A stretch of 64,000 nucleotides of DNA. It comes from Cristatella mucedo. Lineage: Eukaryota; Bryozoa; Phylactolaemata; Cristatellidae. Under the pieces are notes generated by a model. That model worked only from the letters and a program-made list of their open reading frames with translations, had not been told where the DNA came from and ran no database searches. The DNA lies in NCBI GenBank assembly GCA_009760855.2, contig WPIO01000047.1, forward strand, positions 2,994,001 through 3,058,000, written 5' to 3'. Numbering within the stretch: position 1 is the first letter of the stretch; each line of letters starts with the position of its first letter. The translations under genes were made by a program, and so were the position numbers. Positions 45,690 through 57,800 of the stretch are shown here, one piece after another.

Positions 45690-47305
45690 ACGTTCGTAAA
45701 AGTCACTTTGTCACTTGATAGTGAGTACTTTATGGTGCACTTGTAGAGCTAAGAAGACGGTATAACAACAATCAATATCAAAAAGTGGAGATAACTGGCC
45801 AATTGGTTGGCCATACGTACACAAGTGCAACATAACTTCCATGGTTGGAATTGAACGTTAAAAGATTATAACTTGAAACGAATGTGAACTTGAAAACTTA
45901 TTTTAGGGTAACCATAGAATGCCAGCAGCTTAAGCTATTTGCACTACGTCCTTATTTGATGTCGCCCGAAGGGTTGACTGGAGCTTTCCAGCTTTTGCTT
46001 GGACTGGCTGAATTGGCGTACGTGAAAGCTGCCTTTGTGAGTGTGACCAACCGGAAGCCGTGCTACGCTTACCCAAGGTAAGAGATGGAAATACACAAAT
46101 ACAATTTGCCCGTGATTCGTAAAGGGGTATATGTTCTTATTAATATCTATTTAAGATGTTCAAAACGTTCGTTGTAACGTACACGCAACTCAATGCTTAT
46201 TTGTTACCCGAAGCTGAATAGTATACGAAATCTATAAACTGAGTTGTCAGTGGGATGTGCTCACCAGCCAGGTTAACGGACACTCAGGCCCGCCTTCCAA
46301 AGCTAGTTTGGTGTTTTCCATGATTTTCCACTGTTGCAGGCTAATTTTGATGCTAAAGACATGGTCTATTGCCCTCCACTATGGACCAGCGAGTTTCGAC
46401 AGCAATGCGTTGGAAGAAAAGGAGTGCAATGAGTAGAATATAGGCCTATCTCAGACAAAAACAAGGAGTAACGGAAACTACTCAGTGCCACACTGACAAA
46501 ACTCTACAGAAACGTCGCAAACAAAAATATAAAACAGGAAGAGACTAAAATGAATTTGTGCTGTCAAAGCTCGGTGATCGCCTCACTTATGAAGAAGTCA
46601 AAAATAGAAAGTCGCTCAAGATGACATTCGAGCATTTGATGACCTAGATCGTGGTATCGAGTCCTTGCCCGACAATAGACCGGGCTCATCCGCTAGGCTG
46701 GGCTTACCGCTAAGTCAGCGGACGCTCAGGCAAGCGTGGTATTAGAACATCAGCATTTTACCCATTGATTATTCAGGGCATAGACGAGTTGCTAAAGATA
46801 GATCGATGGATGATTTTAGACCCAAATTAGTAGCAACAGAACTGTAAAAATGGCATCAAACTTTATCCAGTTCAGTCGCGGTTAAGAGTGCTCTTGAATT
46901 TTATTTCCATGCCCGATTCAACATAGTTTGATTGACCTGAAGCTTAGTTATTCAATGAAGCTAAAAAATCGCATGACAAGCAGCGCAGCGTTGAAACAGC
47001 ACGGTAGGTTTTCTCAAGAAACATGTTTGTGAATGGAGCATTATTTTGTCATAAGCGTCAAATCAATTTCCGGTCTACTTAAAGGTGCTTACTGAAGTTG
47101 ATTGTTAGTGCATGCAGCGGTACAGACAACGCCGGCACGCTTCTGTTAGTGCTTGTTTCATCTTGCTACTCATTAGCTTGGATTAGTGCTGCGACAAGTG
47201 CTAGGCAAGAAAAAAGAGCTCCAAAATGTCAGGAGTGCGACACTTTGTGCCGCGAGTCGCTCGACCTGTCCAACGGTAATGGCGTCTTCTAAAAACGCGC
47301 AGCTC
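45690..47305. other. Intergenic spacer between semaphorin genes
   Basis: Gene 1 3' flank and gene 2 5' flank. No exon seen. A weak tRNA-like word, GGTATCGAGTCCTTGCCCG, lies near 46652 and may be a SINE remnant. Confidence 0.45.
46900..46905 (-). promoter_or_regulatory. Candidate poly(A) signal of gene 1
   Basis: AATAAA on the minus strand about 400 nt after the gene 1 stop, in an AT-rich stretch. It is the first exact hexamer I noticed downstream. This is a short motif, so chance occurrence is likely. Confidence 0.25.
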
Positions 47306-47627
47306 TTAATTTAATTCTCGTGACACGTGTACAGCTGCAGAGCCGGTACCGCCGAGCACGGCAGAGTATTGCTCTTGACCGCAGCTTGGCTTGTTCTCTG
47401 ACATCGCGCAATTGGCGACATTACTCTCTATGTCACCACCACTAGACACGTTCCGTTCAGCCTCGGGTTCGATGGGCTTAGCCGACGGACAAGGACGAAT
47501 GATGTTACCAGTAAGTAAGCCAGCGCCGAAAGCAAGGAGAGCAGCAGCGGCGAGGATGGCAATTGTGAGACCAACAATCATCGGCGACGTTCCTCGAGCT
47601 CGAAGGCCTACAAGTTCAGACGACGAC
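47306..47627 (-). CDS. Gene 1 terminal exon: transmembrane helix and tail
   Basis: Acceptor ACAATCTTCTAATACAG, then 1 nt plus 106 codons and TAA at 47308-47306. The first 15 residues are a Ser/Gly/Arg spacer. About 27 residues of near-continuous hydrophobic sequence follow, centred on AILAAAALLAFGAGLL. Then comes a tail of about 65-70 residues rich in Ser, Glu, Gly and Asn, with three cysteines. The phase fits the PSI exon directly. No family signature is visible in the tail. Assignment rests on phase, orientation, the membrane helix and a clean stop before the next gene starts. Confidence 0.72.
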
Positions 47628-50600
47628 CTGTATTAGAAGATTGTCAAAGATTGCGCCAATTCTTCACAAGCATTTGTTAACACTTATCCTAACCTCATTT
47701 CTCATTTACCCATTCAACATCATTCCTCTACAACGGGAACAGTCTTCGGGTTTGATTTCCGCACAGAATTATGAACGGCTTACCTATTTAGCTAGCCAAG
47801 CATCGTGCTAGCTTCAAGCTCTGTTTAGATGTGTTCGCTGAAACTTAGCATTCAAAAAGCGAAACGATTTCACAATGCCTTTTCATTTGCTGCTGAACTC
47901 AGCTATCATCTTACCCTTCAAAACTTGAAAATTCAGTAATTTTTACCATTTGCTAATGCGTGAATAAGGCTATGCCTAACGAAGTGAGGCACACTGATGC
48001 ACACGTTTGAGCTTTTTAGTAATTTCAAGTTTGTTCAGAATAAAATCATATACATTCCCTTCTCTAATTGACCACTGTTGGTGTCAGGGGGTTTTCATTT
48101 AATGGTCGTACAATTCGGAGCTCATACAGGAAGTCAGAGCAACGACAAACTATCGATATCTTCTAAGCAGATGCAGAAAAGGGGACTTACATCGTAGTGG
48201 TGAGTACTTCTACACCATTTCTTACTTTGTTGACCCTCATCATCTTGTTCTTACTTCTGTCTTATGTAAAATAAAGTCTTTAGACAACCTTAGATTATTT
48301 AATTCTTGAGCTTTAAGCGCTCTTGAGAAAGGTCTAGAGCAAAGCTTTATACTGCCTCTGAATCCGAGGTTTCTTAACCCGAGTCAGTGGACTTCTCCAT
48401 GGGGCTCATATTAGGGCTTCCAGAGCACTTAAAATTCAAATGTATTTAACATATACTCATAGTTGAATTTTAGTTAAGCAATGTATAACAGATTTTATGT
48501 AGAAATATTTAGTTAGCTATGAAGAACAGTTAAATTTGTAGGACTGCTTGGGATACTTACGAACGATCAGACGATATACGATAGGTACAGCTGTAAGATT
48601 TCAACTTCTACAATAGTTTACTATTCAAAGAAAGAAAGCTTTTCAAGAAATGGGAGCAGAATGGGAATTTTATCTGAAATAAACTGAAGAAAGTGAAATT
48701 CAATAGCGATCCAAAGGGCAGGACTTGAAGAGCCTGATACAGCTTCAAGCATTAGTTTTGCTTCTCTGAGAAATGCATAGCCCACTCTTAGAACGATGTG
48801 ACTGTATGAGATTATATCCTGGTCTATTTGGGAATAATTTGCGGATGCACGTGACAATATTACTAGCATGAATTATGAGATACAAGCCACTGGAGTTCCC
48901 GCCATGAAAATTGTGGAAAGACTTCAAGCCTTTCCGATGAAACTGCAACTGTTGAAGAGTAGCTTGGAACGGCTAATAACTATGACAATATCAAGATAAA
49001 TGTTAAGGATTCTAAGAAAGCTAAATCTCTATCAAGTCACTTGGAATATGGTTTAAAGCAAAGCTTTTCAATTGATTAGTGATAACATGTATACTTTCAG
49101 GACACAATCGGAAATGTACTGAGACCAAGCAAGTGCTTACAGCAGTATGTACGGTTTAAGCTTCTAAAGATGTGCCGGGTTAAGCACAGGCTTGAAAGTC
49201 GTTTCAAGAAATCGAGGTCTGATGAAGATCTAGTCAGTTTCAAAGACTTCCTTCGAGTTTACAAGCAAAAGCTTAAAAAACCAGGGCTTCTTTTTCATCC
49301 GAAAGCTAAATTCCTGCCAGTCGGACCCTAAACAGATTTATAACACAGTGAACCATCTACTGGCCAATGCTGTGAGGTCTGAATCCCCAGATATCAAGGG
49401 CTCAGCCGAAAGGTTTTCAGTCTTCTTTACTTAAAAAATTGTGAACATTCGATCCTCCATTAAGCCCCTCCGACTAAAGCAACCACAGTTCCACCACGTG
49501 TGACCTTCCTTAAAAGGTTTTCCGAGGTTTCTGCATGCAATGTGGCTACCTTAATAAGGTCTAGCAAAAGAGCTCGTCTCCTGAAGACCCTATACCTTCA
49601 CCTCTCTTGTCTTCACTAGCAGACCAACTTAGCCCGGCCATAACCAAAACTTTTAATACTCCTCTGGGAAAAGGGGTCGTCCCCATGTCCTTCAAATCGG
49701 CCATTAATAGACCCCAGGCCTGGATTAGAAACAGAGGTCCCTGTAAACTATCACCCAGTTTCCCCTTTTCCTTTCTTAAGATTTTTGAAGTTTTGCTAAG
49801 CAGCTGGTTAAACATATTGAAAATAATGACATGGTAGAAACATTTTAATCAGGGTTCAAGAGGCAGCACTCCACTGAAACTGCTCTCCTCCGTGTGAACA
49901 TTGGCATTCTACGAGACAACGATGACAGGAATGTCACTGCCCCAGCCATGCTAGATCTGTCTGCTGCCTTCGACACCATTGATCACAATGTTCTGCTTGA
50001 ACGATTGAGAAAAACGATCAGTCTGGCAGACGAAGCACTGGCGTGGTCTAAATTGTACTTGTCTGATCGTGTTCAATCCGTATGGTGTGGAGGTCAGGTC
50101 TCACACACGAGAAGGGTCACCTGTGGAGTCCCTCAAAGGTCCGTACTCGGTCCCTTGCTGTTCTCCATTTATACACAACCTCTGGGGAAGCGATTAAGGT
50201 CCATGGAATAGGATATCACTTTCATGCTGACGATACTCAGTTGTATTTGTCATTCGAACGTCGGAATCTGCAGCCGCAACTTACAAACTTAATGCTTGCC
50301 TTGTCGACATTCGATCCTGGATGTCGGAAAACATCCTGAAATTAAATTAGAATAAATCCAAACTGCTGCTCTTATTGGACTCCCTAAGCGTGTGGCTGGA
50401 TTAAAAGGCTTTGCTCTTCTAATAGGTGATACTATTAGGTGATCATCACCACGTGCTCGAAATTTAGGTACCGTTTTCGACAGCTGCCTCAATTTCAAAA
50501 GCAACATTCAGAAAGAAGACTGCTTCTACAGCTAGCTATCACGTCCGTTTCCTATCTAAGATTAGGAGCTGTCTCATACAATGGCTTGTCAAAGATTTAA

Positions 50601-51826
50601 GTAGCTCGTTAGTTCTGTCTCGGCTTAATTATTGCAATTCCCTTTTGGCTGGGCTACCAAAGAAAGCAACTAGGCCACTGCAGCAGACTATGAAGATGGC
50701 TGCATGGCTAGTTTTCAAGTCCGATAGGTTTGAGCACGTGTGTCCATTGCTAAAAGAGCTAGTATGGATGCTGGTTGAGCAATGGATACAGAGCAACGTT
50801 CTTAAACTGACCCACAAGGCCCGCCACGGCTTGGCTCCTCCAATACCTAGCTGAACTACTGCATCAGCTTCAGCCTGTCCGCGCCCTCAAGTCCTGTTAG
50901 GACAATCAATTAGCTGTTCTATTCCTCCGCTTAAAGACCGTTGGCGTCGACAGAAGCTTTAGCTCTGCATGTCCTAGACTGTGAAACTCACTTCCAAAAT
51001 TCTTACGCAACGACAACTACTCTCCTGCTGTCGACTATCGCTCATCCCATCCAGCGGTCCTGAGCTACTACTTTCACGCTACTCACTACCTTAACTGCTC
51101 TCCTGACTCCGCTATGCTTCCCACTTTCTCTTTGTTGCGTGAGACGATGTCTGTTGGCTACCGAGCGTACCAAAAGCCGCTTAGGCTGTGAGTGGGCTAT
51201 ACAAAACTCTCCTGCGTAAAACCCACATGGTCTTTATGACTTTGTGAAGTTACAGAAGGAGATACATCACATCACATTACATTAGATAGTGTCAAGATGG
51301 GGCTACACCAATAGAGGGTTAATTGCGGGGGCGGAGAACGTAAGAACGCGTTGTTTCATCATTTTATAATATGAGAGCCCAGTTTATACTTTAAGAAAAT
51401 CTTAGCTGATTTAACAGCCTAATTTGCCTAGTGGCAGAAGAGCCTTAACGCACCTATTTATGACGGAATTTACTGGATCCCTGCGATTCGACCTTTACGT
51501 GCTTATGCGTGATGACAGTTTTGTATGCTGCCACTAACGATACTTGTATGCTTACCCTGTGCACGTCCTCTCTAATCATGTTACTCTTGTTGTTTATTAT
51601 GTTATCATGCATGCTAACAATAACCACTAGATCGTGCCTCCTTTGAAGAAATTAAAAAACGCCTACAAAGAGACCCAGTTCTCTGAGGGCGCTTCATAAA
51701 ATGTAGTGTTAGTATTATTATAGTTGCAGTTGGCAACAGAGAGTTTCCAACAGCATTATTTGAAACCACGACCTCGGTCGTGAAGAGCGAGCCCCTTACC
51801 TCCTGGGCTATCACGACACACAAGCA

Positions 51827-51865
<39 letters not shown>

Positions 51866-54800
51866 CCTATATATATATATATATATATGTTCCATATATA
51901 TATATATATATGTATATATATGTGTGTGTAGCATCATGTATAATGACCTAGTGTATTCGATGGATGAGTGGCTCGGTTAGCATTCGGCAAGCGCCCCGTG
52001 TTCTTCAGCCTCAAAACTGCCCAAATTAGTCAAAAAGCTACTGCTCCGAAGGCTGTGAGACACAGTTCTTGGCTCTAAGTGAGCAAAGCTCCAAGCTGAT
52101 CCGTTAAAGGCTCAATAGGATTCAGATCAGGAGATTGGCTCGACTGGCCAAGGTCTCAGCCAGGCGAGTCTGCCGAGAACTTATTTATTACTCTCGCAGT
52201 ATGCTTGGGGAACTTTTCCATTGGCCAAACAAGGTCCTCCACAGCAAGAGCTGTGGCACAGTGCAGCCCAAAATTTTGGACATCTATGAACTCGTCCTTC
52301 GCATTATTCCGTATATTCTATGCAGAGTTCCATTGCCCGATGTCTAAAAGATTGACCGAACGCACACTCTTACACAGCAGTTCAGGTGATCTTCTACTGT
52401 CTGTGCCTTACAAAGCATTACGTTGTCCATCTCTGTGGATCATGATTTTGTTTTTACTGGTCCACGGCAGCTATCATCATTCTTTAAAGTGGTTGCGTTG
52501 ATGTGCCCATAGCTGACAGCCTTTTCGCTGTAGCTCGTTATTATCAGCCAGTGTTAGGTGAAACCTCTGTAAATGCTAAGCTCCAAAAGTCTCTGTAAAC
52601 CATACCGAGACTATCCGGTTTTTCTAAGGACTTTCGTCATGAGGCCGACTAGAGAGTGGTAAGAAGTGAATGCTCTCATCGAGAATACACTTCACAGAGT
52701 TTACGATGACAGTTTTCTCTCTACTACCTATCTCCCTCGCCACCTTGGCATTGCCTAAATCCAACTTGTAACAGGCGATAACATGACTTCCATTTTGTTT
52801 TGTAGTTCCATCGTCTTGGCCCTGCAAAAGCGCACCGTTTCAGCAGCTCCACACAAGTGGTGCGGTCTGGAAGTTAAAAAATATAGCTCATCTCCCAAAG
52901 GCGATTGTTTTTAGAGAAACGTGTCTAGCCGTTTGTTAGAAAGTGAGATGATCAGACTACAAGTAAAAGCAGAAATTTGGCTATTTGTAAAGAAAAAATC
53001 GTCCTATGCTCTTGGAGCGTTGTCGCTCCTGAAATTTTTTAGCAAGCCTGCCGTTGGTAGCGAATAATTTATTTATTAGACAATCGGGATATGTTAAAGT
53101 CAGCTCACACCGCTGAGGTACTTCCTCTAGAGAAAAGTTGCTAACTAAACGACGTCTAATGCACATGTAAATACACGTCGAATCGAATGAATAGAGTGTT
53201 AGACAAGCTAGTTTTACGGAAATAAATTTAAAATTTACATGGCAGGTGCCGCTTCATCAAAGAAAGGTGGTATATCTAGCAGCACAAGAAGTAAATAAAG
53301 GAGCTTCGCACCTGCCGAGTCTCCGCAGCCTCTGTGCTTGCCGTTCCACAAATTCTGGAGGTAGCGTACTGGACTGTCCCTAGATGAAGAGAAAATGAAA
53401 ACCATAATGGTGAATAATTCATATCGCTAATCACAAAGAGAATATTTTGGTTACAAGAGCAGTGAGTTAGAGCATGCATTTAACTTCCTGAAAGATAAAT
53501 ATAAAAGGGAAGAGTGCTTAGAAAGTCCATTGCTAAAGGTGGTAAATCTCTGCAAAATTATAGCTGCACCAGAAGAAGTCCTAGCAGGACGTAATCCTTT
53601 CATAGAGACCATTTGGTTACGAAGTACGAGATTTCCAGTGACAGCAACCTAGCCGTTGCCAAATTTGGAGCAGATGCTTTTTTAGGATGTGCTAGCCTTG
53701 GCTCTCCCATTCTTAGCAACAAAGCTAGGAAAACCAACTGCGTTAATAAAAATGGCTAATGCATGTAAGTAGTCCTGTAATAAATGTTTGCTTCCGGGTT
53801 GAGATGCGGAGCATAGAGTTATTTGGTATTTTACCTAATATTAGCGGTCGGAATGAGTACGAACAGTAGTCATGTGACATCAAAGTCTAAATATGTGACT
53901 ACAACGGCGAGTGGACTAATGTTATGCTTTATTAACATAGCATATGTGTTAGGACATGAAGTACGTAAAATTTGACTGTATATTATTTAGGTATTAAATT
54001 TATTGATCTTTACATTTTCTTAATTTTAAATATGATCTTGGATTCTGACGGTAGAACTATTCTGTACATTATTTGTATTCTGCCGATTTGTGGGTCAACT
54101 ATTCGTATTCCGCCGAATAATACAAATCAGCTGTTCGGTACAGCCTCATGTTTAGTACTAGAACAAATTACATACAGTATACTGAACGGGTGTGCAAGTT
54201 ACCTACTTTCGAACAATTTGCAAAATTCCTACTTAATTCCTTTAGCTGTAACTTGGCTTTCATTATTTAACAATATTTCTTTGCTTCAGTACAATGTTTT
54301 AAAAGGATTTTCTGAAATATGTTTGTCGTTTTCATTCTAGATTTAGTTGAGTCGAGCATTTGCAATAGCTTCCATATACCTCTTAGCTGCATTTGACTCT
54401 AGTGAGCTCCAAATCCTTCTGGCACTCCTGTCGACGCGCCTGGTTCGCTGGTTTAGCACTGTATTGAGTTGGGTCGTACCTCGGGACGATTATGAGAGTT
54501 TAGATTCAAACCACGATTAGTAGTCTGGGGAGTCGCCAAGTGCCGGTTACCACAAAGCTTAGTCTTAGGCCCACTCATTTTCATGTTCCAACTGACCGAT
54601 GTCATCGCCAAACACAACCTTACTCTCATAACTATGGCAATGGAACCTTATTTCACCTAATAATTATTCGAATCTTCTAAGCTTTGCTTCCTTTGCATAT
54701 TCGTTTCAGAAAATTCACTTGCACACTGATTCTGTGTGCCATTTGCACTTGCATGGTCACTAACATCCTAAAGCTTAACGATCAGAAATATAAAATGATA

Positions 54801-57800
54801 GTTACAGGGAACCTAGCTTCATCATTAGGTTGCAAGACCTCACCGTCAACATTAGCCTGTAGCGTCACCTCAGTTAGGTAGCTAGCTAGTAGTTCAGTTA
54901 GTTAGTTCAGTTTTTCTGCCAGTAACACATGCGTGCTGTTCACACATGATTTGTTATCGGATAGGCACACGGCGGCAGCTGTATCGCTGTATGAGATATT
55001 GCCACAGCTGTCAAGTCGGTCCTTCATACCCGCTCCTCGATGTGCTCTCGCACCATCCACTCTTCGGCTTCACGTCATCTCGAAGTTCCTCGCACTAAAT
55101 TGACATAGCTTGGAGACCGGGTCTTCACTTCGTGCGTAACTATAGCTTGTAATTATCTTTCGTCCTCTGGCTCCTCATGAAATGGCATCGTAGCATCGTT
55201 TCATAATCAGCTCATGATGACTTTTTTCTGCTTAGCAGGATTAGGGCTTGGATCGGTTACCACCTGAGAATACAAAATGCTGTCAACTTTTATTTGGTGA
55301 GCCGTAATAGCACACTAGGTAAGGTGGTTGCTCTCCGTGACCTCTGTCATGAGGTTGTTGGCTTGAATTCTGCGATAGGCGATCTTTTAATGCCGCTGCA
55401 TAGCGCTGGTGATAACCTCTAAGGTTCATCGCCGCTATAAAACAAGAGAGTTTTAAATCAGCTAGTATTTTCTCTTTTTTAACCTTGGTCTGCTACACAT
55501 GGCGGTACAAGTAGAAGTCGCACCTTCTTTGTGGCCGCAAGTTTGCATTCTGCTTAGCTTGACCCGAGACTCAATGAATTAACCGCTTTCGCTCGTTTTC
55601 GGGGTTTCGGTGCTCATTCAGTGCGAATTATGCAGGCAGTTTAATGACCAGGATAATACAAATCAGTAGCCCATAGTGTTGTATTGCTCTCGATAGTAAT
55701 TTAAGTGCACCTTAATACACCTTGTATTTAGAAATGACTCGGTTGGGTTTGAGCTCGGTCGCTGCTACACACGCCTTCGCCTTGTAAACAATGGTGTTTT
55801 TCATTATCCCATTATTCTTCCTAATAGTTGATACTTAGGTATACTGTCCAGTCGAACCGTTCTCCTGTCGGCCTATCGTTCGGTTGGCCTGCACTTCTGC
55901 ACCGCCAGCAATTATAGATTTGTACCACTCATAACTGGAACGGGTCGTGGCGGACCGGCTGAACTCATTTCTTGAAACTTCAAACCTTGCTAGAAAGTTC
56001 CAGTCTGGCTTTAGAGCTGATCACTCCACAGAGTCAGCATTGCTTAGGGTGTACAACGACCTACATAGGAGTGCAGACATGGGTAGAGTGTCGCTACCTG
56101 TTTTGCTCGATCTTTCATCAGCTTTTGATACTATCGATAACAAAGTTCTCCTAGAGCGCCTTTCATCTTGCCTGGGCTTCACTGGCACTGCTTGCTCTGC
56201 AATGGTTCAGGTCCTATCTCAGTGGGAGACTCCAGAGTATTGACGTGAATGGAGGAAGATCATCCGAGGTACCTCTGAAATATGGGGTACCTCAGGGCTT
56301 AGCGCTAGGTCCGGTTCTTTTCACGGTTTATACTCTCCCTCTTGCTGATGTGGTGACCAAGCACAATCTAGATCAATTGGTACGACCTACAATAGTCTTC
56401 ATACGCCTGTCGATGGACAGTCAGTCCTTATCTTTTGTATGCTTTTTCAAGCTTGCGCTTAGTAGACCTGGCTAGTTAAATGTCTGTGGTAAACCATAGG
56501 CCGTCTGAGCGAGGGCGCACAGTGCGCTTTGTCAGAGGTGCAAACTCGTCGACCGTGTCAGCTAGTGTCGTGTTGCAGCTATCTACCAATGATGACAGAT
56601 CGGAGGGAGGACTGAGCAGCAGAGCTGAAGCAGATATTCTCGCACGGACAGCATCAATGTCAAGGGTCTTGAGATTTTGCGATTCACCGGTTATTTTAGA
56701 GGAGGAGTTGGGCACACATTGTAGATTGACTGAGATCTGCATGTGGTCAGATAAGCAGGATTTTGTAATAATTAGTGATGACCAAGTGCAGTTGTATGAG
56801 AAAATGTGGTCGAGTGTGTGACCTTTGATGTGAGTAGGGCCATGCACATGAGCCACAAGAGACAATGAGTCAGTCAATGCACGAAATTTGGTGCTGAAAG
56901 CGTCAGATAAGTTATGAAAGTAAACGTTGAAATTTTTGGAATCTGATGCCGGTGAATCAACGCATCATCTTAAGTGCCTCAATAACTTACTCGATTCCAA
57001 ATGTAGAAGTTAAGAGCTCTCCTGGGCAGGAAAAGTACTTAAAAAATTGAATAGCTGAGCTGCAGTTATTAACGGACAAATATTCCAAAAGCAACTGAGA
57101 GTATCAGTCTGTTTCCGGCTAATTATGTAAATAGTGGTTGCATGAAGAATGAAGCTACCCGAACCAACATTAGCACTGGTATTAAAAATGACTTGCATTA
57201 CGAGAAACTCCACTTATAATTCTCAGGTTGGCTTTAAGCATTGTGTGAAGTAGGTACCGAGCGAGTGAACACTTTAAGATATTTGGTTCAATAATGTATC
57301 TACCATCATATTACTAATAAAATCCATGCAGTAATATTTTGTGCCGTGCAAGAACTAATCTAATTTTAGTACTTAGCAGGGAAAGGAAGTATTTCAATTG
57401 CTGGAAAGAAAGAATACCGACAGGTTATCGGAATGAGGTGCTACAATGCAATTGCTTGAACAAATATCGTATGAGTCACGTTGACTAAGTGCTACGTGAA
57501 AGAGCTTGATAGTGATTTTTCACTTAAAATTTAGTGAGACATCAAATGTCGTGATTTCAGTTGCTTTAGATGTAGGCATTATACCTCAAAAACAGAAGGT
57601 ATACGAGGATCATATATGCTTCTTTTAGTCCTTGAAGAGTATTTAAGTATCTGATGTCAACATTAGTTAGAATATTAAGTAATCGTGCTCGATGTCACAA
57701 TACCTAAAAGGCTTGACAAAATACGCTCCTTAGCCCTTACCAACAAATTTAGTGCCCTCAGAAGCTAAAAGAACTAGCTTAAGCACAGTCGCATAGAGGG

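Noticed and set aside
53972-54340. 122-codon hydrophobic plus-strand open frame
   Set aside because: Very AT-rich with low-complexity hydrophobic codons, no start context or splice partners, no family motif.
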